Source: a virus
Virus record (IMG/VR): IMGVR_UViG_3300033551_000012
Coordinates: 1 to 41,317 of that record
Length of the DNA: 41,317 nucleotides
Reading direction: 5' to 3' (one strand)
The notes beneath the pieces were generated by a model. It did no database searches and was not told where the DNA came from. It saw nothing but the letters and a program-made list of their open reading frames with translations. Every line of letters begins with the position of its first letter. The first letter of the stretch is position 1. Position numbers and translations under genes: made by a program. This document shows positions 30,745-37,564 of the stretch, one piece after another.

Positions 30745-31122
30745 TTATCGATGAGTGAACCAATCAACGTCGAAATCATACCCGAATGCTTTAGTTTCTG
30801 CATCCTGTACTTGACTTCCCCAGCGCACTATGTGGCTATCGAGTTCGATAGCATCGCGAATGGCTTCAGAAACTGCGCGAACTTCCGCACTTGTTGCCGC
30901 CCAAACGTTCACTTGCAAACTGAACTGGTCGGCGTCAGGGCGCCCACTCACATTGTTCTGCGGGGTACCGCCGACGTTCTGATAGGTGGCGTATGGCAGC
31001 TGCGGCGGCGGATCGATTGGCGCTTGCCCGAATGGCCACAGGCGCAGATTACCTTCACCGTCGCCCAGCAGCACCTGGCAGGTCGTGTCGGCTGCGCAGG
31101 TTGGATAAATTGGCGCGTTCAT
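30745..31122 (-). CDS. Tail terminator / DUF3168-like protein
   Basis: The 125-residue product has LPYATYQNVGGTPQNN and FSLQVNVWAATSAEVRAVSE followed by an AIRDAIE helix, the order seen in tail terminator (lambda U/DUF3168) proteins, which cap the tube end and join it to the head. It lies between the HK97 gp10-like gene and the major tail protein. Its start overlaps the upstream stop. Confidence 0.8.
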   Translation of the reverse strand: MNAPIYPTCAADTTCQVLLGDGEGNLRLWPFGQAPIDPPPQLPYATYQNVGGTPQNNVSGRPDADQFSLQVNVWAATSAEVRAVSEAIRDAIELDSHIVRWGSQVQDAETKAFGYDFDVDWFTHR

Positions 31123-31601
31123 TTACCGGCCCTTTTGATAGCTGAATCGAGTCGCTTCCGATAGAAGTCAACGAATACGTTTGTGATTTCCTGCGTGTGG
31201 TTTGCCAGTGCAGGGCGCAGGAAGGGTCTTGCGGGCGACACCTTCGTGCCGAACTCCAGCAGGCGCCAGTGCGGGGTCTTTGCTCCGTGCGACTTATCGA
31301 CAGACTGCCCGCGCTGCGCCAGAACTGCCCCCTTCATCACCCCCACGCGAAACCCCAGGTCGCCGGTATTCTTCCACAGGCGACCATTCCAACGCAGGCC
31401 GATGTTATCCGCGATGCTACGACCGGTGTCGGGATCGTCTATCCCCTGTGCGTTCTGCTTGGCAATCTCGGCCAAACGTTGGGCAGCCTTGCGCAGAGCC
31501 GAACGACCAGTGCGGTACCGCATATCGGTCGTGACGTTTTTCAAATTCTCGATGAGGGGATCAACCCCGAGCATCGAGAATTTGACATCACCGGCCATCA
31601 T
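31119..31601 (-). CDS. HK97 gp10-like tail-completion protein
   Basis: The 160-residue product has an N-terminal helical region (RSALRKAAQRLAEIAKQNAQ), a central strand-rich part (LRWNGRLWKNTGDLGFRVGV) and LLEFGTKVSPARPFLRPAL, the EFGT-x-x-x-PARPFL signature of HK97 gp10/lambda Z-type proteins. These activate the tail for head joining. The ATG at 31601 is chosen because upstream residues of the longer frame overlap the previous gene without similarity. Confidence 0.85.
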   Translation of the reverse strand: MMAGDVKFSMLGVDPLIENLKNVTTDMRYRTGRSALRKAAQRLAEIAKQNAQGIDDPDTGRSIADNIGLRWNGRLWKNTGDLGFRVGVMKGAVLAQRGQSVDKSHGAKTPHWRLLEFGTKVSPARPFLRPALANHTQEITNVFVDFYRKRLDSAIKRAGK

Positions 31602-31941
31602 GCGCCGCCGTGCTGACCTGCACGCGCCATTCGCGACGGCCAGTGCTGTCAGTTTCAGGTGGTGCAGTGATGCCGTACACCTTCCCGTCCCAGGTAATGC
31701 GCATGCTGCTGAGCAGACCGGGGAACCAACGCATATTGATGCGCGCCACCTCGACGCCCTGCTGTGCATCAGCCGCCACGTTTTCCTTGCCGGGACCTGT
31801 CAGCACCTCGGCGGGAACGTTGGACCGAAACGGGAACCAGTTGATTATCACGCCGCCGTCCACCACATCCCGCGAGATTACGGCGCGCTCCACCAGTACG
31901 CGGTGGCGGTATTTGCCAGGGTTCGTGCTGTAGATGCTCAT
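31588..31941 (-). CDS. Head closure / head-tail joining protein
   Basis: The 117-residue product (KYRHRVLVERAVISRDVVDG; EVARINMRWFPGLLSSMRIT; GKVYGITAPPETDSTGRREW) matches the head-tail joining proteins of the SPP1 gp16/HK97 gp7 group: R/H-rich strand, then a central RWFPGL-type motif, then a Gly-Arg end. It closes the connector after DNA packaging. It overlaps both neighbours. Confidence 0.85.
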   Translation of the reverse strand: MSIYSTNPGKYRHRVLVERAVISRDVVDGGVIINWFPFRSNVPAEVLTGPGKENVAADAQQGVEVARINMRWFPGLLSSMRITWDGKVYGITAPPETDSTGRREWRVQVSTAAHDGR

Positions 31942-32279
31942 ACGCCCATACCCACCCGTTGCTGATCCAGCAGGTTTGTAGCGGTCGTGTTCCCCGAACT
32001 GGGGTCAGTGGTCCGCCGTTCGTAAAAGTCGGTCAACACCAGCAGCACAGCTTGTACCACGGACTTCGGTACGGTCTGCACCACTTCGGAGGACTCGACA
32101 GGATGCAGACCCCCGGCGACGTACCATGGGCATTCCTGCGCATCGGTAATCGCCGGCCTGTTCATGTACTGCGCACAGTAGGATTCAGCAGCGTCAATGA
32201 GCATCATGATGTGCTCATCGTCGGCATCATGAATCACCAGCAACTGGCGTTTCGCTTGTTCGAGGGTAACGTAGCTCAT
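31938..32279 (-). CDS. Head-tail connector (gp6-like)
   Basis: The 113-residue protein begins MSYVTLEQAKRQLLVIHDAD followed by MMLIDAAESYCAQYMNRP and a C-terminal AVLLVLTDFYERR. This is the helical pattern of HK97 gp6-type connector adaptors, which form a ring below the portal. Normally this gene directly follows the capsid gene; here about 3 kb of modification and accessory genes intervene. Confidence 0.88.
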   Translation of the reverse strand: MSYVTLEQAKRQLLVIHDADDEHIMMLIDAAESYCAQYMNRPAITDAQECPWYVAGGLHPVESSEVVQTVPKSVVQAVLLVLTDFYERRTTDPSSGNTTATNLLDQQRVGMGV

Positions 32280-32914
32280 CAGCCCACCCGCTTCAGCGCG
32301 AACGACATTATGCCCTCACGCCCAAGTTCGCTTTCAACCTTGTTCATTTCGTGGAGTTCAAAGCCTTGGTTCTCTGCCCATGCCACGAAGCCGTCCAACG
32401 TCCAGTAGTGTAGATGCTCGCCAGGCTTGTAATGCTTGCTGGTCAACACCCCGTGGAGTCCAGTGTAGATCGGCATGGATACGAAAAGCCAGTTCGGCAC
32501 CCGAGCCATGAAATCGTCCAGGTCGGGGATGTGTTCCAAGCTATCCCAGCAGGTGACGGCGGATGGTGGGTATTTTGCGCGCTGGTTGAAACCGTAGAGG
32601 TCATACCAGCGCCCGGTGTCCTTCAGCCAGCGCACCGCGTCAGGGCACACATCGAAGCCCATCGCGTTGCAGTCTTCCGCGAAACGGCCACCACCGATGC
32701 CCACATCAACCACCACGCCACCAGGCGACCACCGGTTCACCAGGTCAATGCGGGCCTGAGTCAGTGCCGCGCCCATAGGGGTCTGGTCGAGCGCCTGATA
32801 ATTGGCGAAATAGCCGCCGTCATAGCTGATGGGTGGGGCAGTGTGGAAACCCTGGCCGCGTTCCTCAGACCACAGCAAGGTGCCTTGCAGCCCATTGGGT
32901 AAACAGATTCGCAT
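32279..32914 (-). CDS. SAM-dependent methyltransferase in the head operon
   Basis: The 211-residue protein has motif I VVVDVGIGGGRFAEDC near residue 68, an acidic residue after the next strand (GFDVCPDAVRW), and a WDSLEHIPD loop typical of Methyltransf_11/23 enzymes. A C-terminal YWTLDGFVAWAENQGFEL follows. The N-terminal 55 residues (LWSEERGQGFHTAPPISYDG) are less typical. The target is unknown. Its position with two sugar-enzyme genes in the head operon suggests O-methylation of a virion-attached glycan, or of host surface sugar. It overlaps the GT9-like gene by 50 bases. Confidence 0.8.
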   Translation of the reverse strand: MRICLPNGLQGTLLWSEERGQGFHTAPPISYDGGYFANYQALDQTPMGAALTQARIDLVNRWSPGGVVVDVGIGGGRFAEDCNAMGFDVCPDAVRWLKDTGRWYDLYGFNQRAKYPPSAVTCWDSLEHIPDLDDFMARVPNWLFVSMPIYTGLHGVLTSKHYKPGEHLHYWTLDGFVAWAENQGFELHEMNKVESELGREGIMSFALKRVG

Positions 32915-33689
32915 GGTTGCTGATCCTTTTGTCGCAGTTGTGTTGTTTGAGTTTACATTTGCAAAAGTTGTCGGGTACCGCGAACGACAGTCGGGTACCT
33001 GGTGGGCATACGTTTTCCGGCGAATTGAAGCCGCCCTGACCGCCGCAGATTATCCATGCTGGAACGCCTGCCGCGAGCGCAGCGGGAACAATCCAACCGA
33101 TGCCCCCTATAACTGCTTGCGCTCCCTGTATCAGCGCAAGCAAATGCTCGACAGCCAGTTCACCAGCGTGGAAGCGATCATGCGCAGGGGGTAGGCCCAC
33201 AGCCCACTCAAGCCCATCAGCAAGGTCGGCCACCGAGACCACCCTGTATCCAAGGTCTGCCGCGTGCTGCGCAGCCTCTGCAACGTACTCGGGCAACGGG
33301 TTGCGGCTCTCGGCTATCCACTCGCTGCGGATGGTCACGGGGCGGACCACCACATACGGCTGCTGGAACGGCGCGGGGCCGAAGTCCGGCAAATCGAATT
33401 CACCTGGTCTAACCCTGAAGCAGCCCTGCATGCCGCGCAGAATGCCTTCCGATCCGTAGGCTATGCGCAGTTCCTGCGAGCCGTGGGGCGGCAGCGACCA
33501 GGCCGAGAACCTGCCGAGGTTCTTTCGCTGGGTGCGCAGGTTGGTGTTAGGTCTGATGAACTTCACGTGCCGCAGGTCCTGATACAGCTGCGGCCATGGG
33601 GTGTCCAGGTAAACCGGCCCAGCCATCTGCTTCACGAATGCCCGCTGATAGATGTTATCGCCCAAGCCCCGCATCCCACGCACTATCAT
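32865..33689 (-). CDS. GT9-like (heptosyltransferase-fold) glycosyltransferase
   Basis: The 274-residue protein begins MIVRGMRGLGDNIYQRAFVK, the usual first-strand/Gly loop of GT9 enzymes. It has DLRHVKFIRPN, the C-terminal donor-binding region YRVVSVADLADGLEWAVGLP, and LIQGAQAVIGGIGWIVPAAL, the counterpart of the conserved Gly-Gly motif binding nucleotide-sugar. The C-terminal Cys/Lys stretch (FCKCKLKQHNCDK) is unusual. It should transfer a sugar from an activated donor; the acceptor is unknown but may be a virion protein, because the gene sits in the head operon. Confidence 0.75.
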   Translation of the reverse strand: MIVRGMRGLGDNIYQRAFVKQMAGPVYLDTPWPQLYQDLRHVKFIRPNTNLRTQRKNLGRFSAWSLPPHGSQELRIAYGSEGILRGMQGCFRVRPGEFDLPDFGPAPFQQPYVVVRPVTIRSEWIAESRNPLPEYVAEAAQHAADLGYRVVSVADLADGLEWAVGLPPAHDRFHAGELAVEHLLALIQGAQAVIGGIGWIVPAALAAGVPAWIICGGQGGFNSPENVCPPGTRLSFAVPDNFCKCKLKQHNCDKRISNHANLFTQWAARHLAVV

Positions 33690-34336
33690 GGGCGTTCCTC
33701 GATAACGATGGTATAGACGCCCGTGCAGTCGCCCGACACGCCGGTCATTCGCTGTAATACCGCATAATATGTGCCAGGTGCGCGGCCCTTTTCGCCCACA
33801 GCTTCACCGCCGACGCTGGACGCCTGTGCAGTAGCGCCTGACGTTCTGACGCGAAGCGGGGTTATGGGCAGCTGCCCACCGTTGGGCGTGAACGTGCCAC
33901 CCGACACAATCGACGCTTGGAAAGCGTGGGGTGCGGCTTCACCCATGTCGTTCTCAGACGACAGGGCATGCGGCGTGCTGAACGATCCACCAGCGACACC
34001 TTGCGACGCGGCGTAGGTGCGCAGAGTCAGCCCGCCCTGATCCACGGTAAGGGCATGCGCATGGATGATGAAATTCACCGGTATCGTGAACCGGAAGACC
34101 AGGGGAGTAGCTGCGATTGGGTTGGCCGATGCGAACTCATAGTTCAGCGACCACATGCGCCTGGCAAAGAAACCGGTTTGACCAACGTCAACCCGTAAGC
34201 GCGCTGCCGGCCCATCACCATCAGTAAGCAGCTTGAGGGGCGGTTTCGCAAGTACCTGCTCGGCGTGGCTACCATCGCCCACATCGACGAACCGTTTCAG
34301 GAACCTTCCCGCGATTGTGAACAAGTGGTCAGCCAT
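33686..34336 (-). CDS. Probable virion accessory (head decoration) protein
   Basis: The 216-residue product starts MADHLFTIAGRFLKRFVDVG and is almost all beta-rich, with Gly/Ser/Thr/Ala-rich strands (FTIPVNFIIHAHALTVDQGG; GGTFTPNGGQLPITPLRVRT). It resembles no enzyme; a jelly-roll or Ig-like capsid decoration protein would fit. I chose the ATG at 34336 because GGGGAA lies just upstream and the longer frame would run through the terminator at 34351-34379. Ser/Thr richness makes it a conceivable glycosylation target, which is speculation. Confidence 0.6.
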   Translation of the reverse strand: MADHLFTIAGRFLKRFVDVGDGSHAEQVLAKPPLKLLTDGDGPAARLRVDVGQTGFFARRMWSLNYEFASANPIAATPLVFRFTIPVNFIIHAHALTVDQGGLTLRTYAASQGVAGGSFSTPHALSSENDMGEAAPHAFQASIVSGGTFTPNGGQLPITPLRVRTSGATAQASSVGGEAVGEKGRAPGTYYAVLQRMTGVSGDCTGVYTIVIEERP

Positions 34337-34556
34337 GATATTCCCCGGATAAAAAGAACCCGCATAGAGTATATGCGGGCAAAGGGAGCAACGCAGATGG
34401 AATTCAAACCCCGTTTGCGCCACTGGTGGGGCTTACCAGCATCTCAAGGCGACCACGAACCTCGGCTTGCCCATTCACTGTATCGCGCCCTGCCTTGGAG
34501 TAGTGAGGCTACCGCCAGGCAAACTTTACAGCGTTTCCGCATGGGCCATCACGGGT
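34337..34556. other. Interval between terminator and tRNA-like RNA with no firm gene
   Basis: No convincing CDS was found. A minus-strand frame broken by a TAG, ending LEMLVSPTSGANGV (34391-34556), and a 57-codon plus-strand frame (34397-34570) were considered. The stretch would be transcribed as the 3' part of the RNA that starts at the promoter 34652-34680 and ends at the hairpin 34351-34379. Confidence 0.5.
34351..34379 (-). terminator. Intrinsic terminator after the tRNA-like transcription unit
   Basis: CCCGCATA-TACTC-TATGCGGG is a perfect 8-bp stem with a 5-base loop. On the minus strand it is followed by TTCTTTTT. Confidence 0.9.
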
Positions 34557-34645
34557 TGCAAATTGGGTAGGAATTGAACCTACTACCTTCCCCGAGCACG
34601 CCATGGCTATAGGGGCTGCTCTCCCGATGAGCTACACAGTTTGCA
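34557..34645 (-). tRNA. tRNA-like gene, identity uncertain, possibly degenerate
   Basis: On the minus strand the 89-nt segment has a clear T-arm (GTAGG-TTCAATT-CCTAC), a clear D-arm (GCTC-ATCGGGA-GAGC) and complementary ends (TGCAAA with TTTGCA plus further pairs). The length suits a tRNA with a long variable arm. The anticodon arm is poor: around CCCCTATAGCC I cannot place a 5-bp stem with U33, so the amino acid is not assignable. No CCA is encoded. It may be a decayed tRNA or a tRNA-like structural RNA. Its 5' end falls about 7 bases after a -10 box. Confidence 0.6.
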
Positions 34646-34651
34646 GAACCA

Positions 34652-34680
34652 AAACTAATCATTATTTACGATTGTGTCAA
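34652..34680 (-). promoter_or_regulatory. Promoter for the tRNA-like RNA
   Basis: On the minus strand a perfect TTGACA (34680-34675), 17 bases and TAGTTT (34657-34652) lie in the last codons of the DUF115-like domain. The spacer holds TCGTAAATAATGA, one mismatch from the operator core. The predicted start coincides with the 5' end of the tRNA-like sequence. Confidence 0.6.
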
Positions 34681-35305
34681 GCGCGACGCGCGGAAACATA
34701 TCCAGGCTAGTCACGCGGCTCGCGTTCAGCACCTGCCGCCCCGGATAGCGCAGTTGGATTTCTGCCACCCTGAACTGACCAGGCCACTTCGCAATACTGC
34801 CCGCATTGCCCAAACCCTTCGGGTGGTCCCCATGCCAATGCTTTTCCCCGTTGGCACCGAACCCGCAGTCATAGCCCAGCATGTAGATTGCCATGGCACC
34901 ATAATGTGCGGCCATCAAAAGTGCCCCGGCACCAGAGTTAAGGCATCCGCTGCCGAAATTCGCACGCCTGGCAAGCTTGCTTTCAGCCGATCCACAGCCA
35001 CGCACACGCAGGCCCTTGAAGCCTGACCGTGTGACCTCCCCGTGGTACTGCTCCCACCACGGGGTGTCCATTGCGTACAGGGCGTCTGCCCAAGGTGCCA
35101 GCCTGAACGATGTGTTTACGACGACGACTTTGCGTCGGGCAGGGGCGGCGGCACGCCAGGCTGCAACGGCGGCAACGTCGGCGGGGTCGAGGCTTGGGCC
35201 GCTGGCGATGCAGAAGACTTCTTGCCACCCTTGGGCTGCTTGGCGGGCTTCGCCGGGGCCTGTGGGGGTGCCGGTGGCGTAGCCTTGACCGGTGCCGGCG
35301 GTTCG
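34655..35305 (-). CDS. DUF115-like sugar-enzyme domain, reached only by -1 frameshift
   Basis: The frame has no ATG, GTG or TTG before its conserved start. From the slippery site it reads RTAGTGQGYATGTPTGPGEA, then the family features EVFCIASGPSL, VVVVNTSFRLAPWADALYAM, DTPWWEQY and YMLGYDCGF followed by HWHGDHPKGLG. This pattern is shared by phage DUF115/MptE-like proteins that are often annotated as LPS-core or morphogenetic proteins. A -1 shift at 35305-35311 adds 216 residues to the first 50 of the upstream head-region gene, giving a 266-residue fusion. An ATG at 35071 would drop the nucleotide-binding half. A sequencing indel is the main alternative. Confidence 0.8.
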   Translation of the reverse strand, partial: RTAGTGQGYATGTPTGPGEARQAAQGWQEVFCIASGPSLDPADVAAVAAWRAAAPARRKVVVVNTSFRLAPWADALYAMDTPWWEQYHGEVTRSGFKGLRVRGCGSAESKLARRANFGSGCLNSGAGALLMAAHYGAMAIYMLGYDCGFGANGEKHWHGDHPKGLGNAGSIAKWPGQFRVAEIQLRYPGRQVLNASRVTSLDMFPRVALDTIVNND

Positions 35306-35454
35306 TTTCCCGCGCCACCGTCCACCTCGATCTTGCCGACCAGGCCGGTAGCGGCCATTTTCTCGATGGTCTGCGCGTCGGCGGTGACAGGATCATTGCG
35401 CTTGTAGCGGGTGCCGCCATGGATGAAACCACGGAGCGCTAAGCGAGTAGGCAT
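35116..35454 (-). CDS. Short head-region protein (DUF7210-like) with Pro/Ala/Lys tail
   Basis: The 112-residue zero-frame product has a compact domain MPTRLALRGFIHGGTRYKRN followed by DPVTADAQTIEKMAATGLVG, resembling small proteins found just after phage capsid genes. A low-complexity Pro/Ala/Lys tail follows (for example PPAPPQAPAKPAKQPKGGKK). Codons 48-50, GCG-GGA-AAC, contain the slippery G-GGA-AAC that would send some ribosomes into the DUF115-like frame. GGAG precedes the ATG. The family name is tentative; a head-completion or decoration role is inferred from position. Confidence 0.75.
   Translation of the reverse strand: MPTRLALRGFIHGGTRYKRNDPVTADAQTIEKMAATGLVGKIEVDGGAGNEPPAPVKATPPAPPQAPAKPAKQPKGGKKSSASPAAQASTPPTLPPLQPGVPPPLPDAKSSS
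35305..35311 (-). promoter_or_regulatory. Putative programmed -1 frameshift site GGGAAAC (head gene / DUF115 fusion)
   Basis: Zero-frame codons GCG-GGA-AAC read G-GGA-AAC, an exact X-XXY-YYZ heptamer. After a 5-base spacer comes a GC-rich stretch with GCCGG able to pair with CCGGC about 20 bases on. The -1 frame has a stop upstream (TGA, ~35390) and is open downstream for 216 codons. Confidence 0.7.
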
Positions 35455-35480
35455 AATTTATTCTCCAGATGCTGCACATT

Positions 35481-35509
35481 AAAAAGCCCCGCAAACCGCA
35501 CGGGGCTTT
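35481..35509 (-). terminator. Intrinsic terminator after the major capsid gene
   Basis: AAAGCCCCG and CGGGGCTTT form a 9-bp stem around a 9-base loop, with TTTTT following on the minus strand. It would limit transcription past the capsid gene so that capsid is made in excess. Confidence 0.9.
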
Positions 35510-35520
35510 CGCATTGCCGA

Positions 35521-36720
35521 TCAGCTGATGACCGGCAGTTCACCCTTCACGAACGCCTCGGGGCGGAAGACGGTCAGGCCGGTGCGTTCCTCGCACAGGA
35601 TGGTGACCATGTTTTTCACGAAATTATCGCGGTCTTCCGTCGAAACGGTGACGTTGATCTGTTCGCGGTCCCAAATCTGCGCGCCCTGCTGGAATGCACC
35701 CACCAGGAAATCGCCGGCATCCTGCGCTTGGGTCGGTACCACTGGCTTGCCCCACAGGGTGGGGGTGGCAACGCCTTGCGGCTGGGTGAACAGGTAACGC
35801 AGTTCGCCGTCCTTGAGCAATTCGATGCTGGTCCAGTCGATAGGCGACAGCACGATGCCATCGGGGTCCAGTTCGGCCAGGGTCACTTGCAGCATCGCAA
35901 TGCGCAGGCGATCCAGCGCGGTTTCACCCTGAACGCTTACGCCAGGGTTGGCATACACCACGGCCTGGTTCTCGATGCCGTTGATGTTCAGGCCGATGCC
36001 CGAACCCTTCAGGAACTGCAATTCTTCCTTGAGTTTCAGGCCGTAGCGCAGGCGACCGTCGATGTAGCTGCGCAGCATCGGAACGTCGGCCAGCACCTGG
36101 CGCGAAGCACGCACCCAGTGGGCGATGGTTGCCACGGGTACCGAGTCGAGTTCAAAGGTGATATCCGACTCAGGTTTCGGGTTCGCCGGGTTTTCCGAAA
36201 CCACGTTCGCGTTGTTGGTGAAACCGCTTTCGCGAACGAACTCGATAGCGTTCGAATCGGTGGTACCGGCTGCGATCAGGTCACGGATGAACAGACGTTG
36301 AGTCAGCGGCAGCACCATGCCGACGCGCTGTGGCTCGATGTTCACCCCGGCAGAACCTGGCAGGCTGGTGATGGCCGCTTTGATCGGCAGGGTGAACGAC
36401 ATTTTCGCACCACCCGATGCGCGGGCGCGGAAGTCGTCGAAGCCCTCGGCGGCAACGAACATTTCGCCCATACTGGCCGATTTCTTGGTCTTGGCGTCGC
36501 CGGCTTCCAGCTTGGCGATGATCTGCTCACACGACAACAGATCGGCCTTCAGCTTGCTCTGATCGCTGTACAGTTCATCGACCTTCGCCTTCGTCTCTTT
36601 CGACAGCTGAACGTGCTGTTCAACGGCGGCTTTGGTCTGATCGGCGTAAGCTTTCAGCTGATCGCCGGTTTCTTTCAGATCGGCCTTGATCTGTTCGTAC
36701 TCTTTATCAATTTGTGCCAT
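35521..36720 (-). CDS. Major capsid protein, HK97 family
   Basis: The 399-residue protein has an N-terminal coiled-coil scaffolding (delta) region of about 85-100 residues (ADQTKAAVEQHVQLSKETKA and neighbours). The HK97 capsid fold follows, including PLPGSAG-like LPGSAGVNIEP, LTQRLFIRDLI, NPKPESDITFELDSVPVATI and a C-terminal DRDNFVKNMVTILCEERTGL. The delta region is normally removed by the phage protease encoded just upstream. A strong terminator follows the gene. Confidence 0.93.
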   Translation of the reverse strand: MAQIDKEYEQIKADLKETGDQLKAYADQTKAAVEQHVQLSKETKAKVDELYSDQSKLKADLLSCEQIIAKLEAGDAKTKKSASMGEMFVAAEGFDDFRARASGGAKMSFTLPIKAAITSLPGSAGVNIEPQRVGMVLPLTQRLFIRDLIAAGTTDSNAIEFVRESGFTNNANVVSENPANPKPESDITFELDSVPVATIAHWVRASRQVLADVPMLRSYIDGRLRYGLKLKEELQFLKGSGIGLNINGIENQAVVYANPGVSVQGETALDRLRIAMLQVTLAELDPDGIVLSPIDWTSIELLKDGELRYLFTQPQGVATPTLWGKPVVPTQAQDAGDFLVGAFQQGAQIWDREQINVTVSTEDRDNFVKNMVTILCEERTGLTVFRPEAFVKGELPVIS

Positions 36721-37564
36721 GGCTGAAAATACCCTTTAGCTGAGCGGAAAGTTTAGTTGCTTCACCATCGACAGCGCGGGGCGTGTCTTCATCGTCGGCA
36801 GCGGTTTGCGTGCCGTCTTTGACCAGGCTTAGCAGTCGGCGGCGTTCGCTTCGCGGCATACCCGAGCGAGCCAATGCCCGATCAAGCTGCGCGGCGGCGC
36901 TGGCCGTCTCGCTGGTGTCGTGTCCAACCTCATCGCTGGACAACAGAGAATCTGCGAAACCTTGCTCAACCGACTCACTGCCGCCGATCCAGGTTTCACC
37001 GTCCATAAGAGCGGCCATTTCTTCAACAGTTCCGCCCGTGCGAGCAGAATAAATATCTGCCATCGCCTTGTCAAAGGGTTCCAAGTGATCGGCATATTCG
37101 CGCAGTTGATGACGATTGCCAGCAACAAGGAACCAGGCGTTGTGGATCATGAAAAACGCGGACCGGGCAATTTGAACTTTGTCGCCACCAACTGCCACTA
37201 CGGACGCCGCCGAAGCTGCAACACCGAGAACTTTAGTAGTTACATCACCCTTGTGCTCGCGCAACAAGTTGTAGATGGCCAACCCTTCGAACATATCGCC
37301 GCCTGGCGAGTTGATGTTTACGGTGACAGGTTGATCGGCACCGATATAACGCAGCAAGCCAGCAACACGTTGCGCGGTCCAACCTTCACCGGTCCAATAA
37401 TCTTCACCGATGATGCCAAAAATGTTGATGGTGTTTTCGGTGTCGTCAGTGGTTGCAGCTTTGATACCGGAATCCCACCGCTTCAGGGCCGACTCGGAAA
37501 TGTCAAATCGAACCTGCGCGGCAGGGCGATTACGCATCGCCAGCGGTAGACCTTTGCGTTTCAT
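36707..37564 (-). CDS. ClpP-type prohead protease (peptidase S14)
   Basis: The 285-residue protein has NINSPGGDMFEGLAIYN, the active-site Ser in GVAASAASVVAVGG and the His in FFMIHNAWFLVAGN, with an Asp further on. It therefore carries the Ser-His-Asp set of ClpP-fold phage proteases. It cuts the capsid delta domain and itself during maturation. The ATG at 37564 with GGGGAAA upstream is preferred to a TTG at 37588. The start overlaps the portal gene end by 35 bases. Confidence 0.9.
   Translation of the reverse strand: MKRKGLPLAMRNRPAAQVRFDISESALKRWDSGIKAATTDDTENTINIFGIIGEDYWTGEGWTAQRVAGLLRYIGADQPVTVNINSPGGDMFEGLAIYNLLREHKGDVTTKVLGVAASAASVVAVGGDKVQIARSAFFMIHNAWFLVAGNRHQLREYADHLEPFDKAMADIYSARTGGTVEEMAALMDGETWIGGSESVEQGFADSLLSSDEVGHDTSETASAAAQLDRALARSGMPRSERRRLLSLVKDGTQTAADDEDTPRAVDGEATKLSAQLKGIFSHGTN

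Noticed and set aside
34386-34460. Second tRNA suggested by GGGGTTTGAATTCC on the minus strand
   Set aside because: The flanking bases do not form a T-stem, no D-arm lies at the right distance, and a matching acceptor 5' strand is about 140 bases away.
34397-34570. 57-codon plus-strand frame with AAGGGAG before its ATG
   Set aside because: It lies antisense within the late operon, overlaps the tRNA-like sequence, has no plus-strand promoter and has a Trp/Arg/His-rich composition with no family resemblance.
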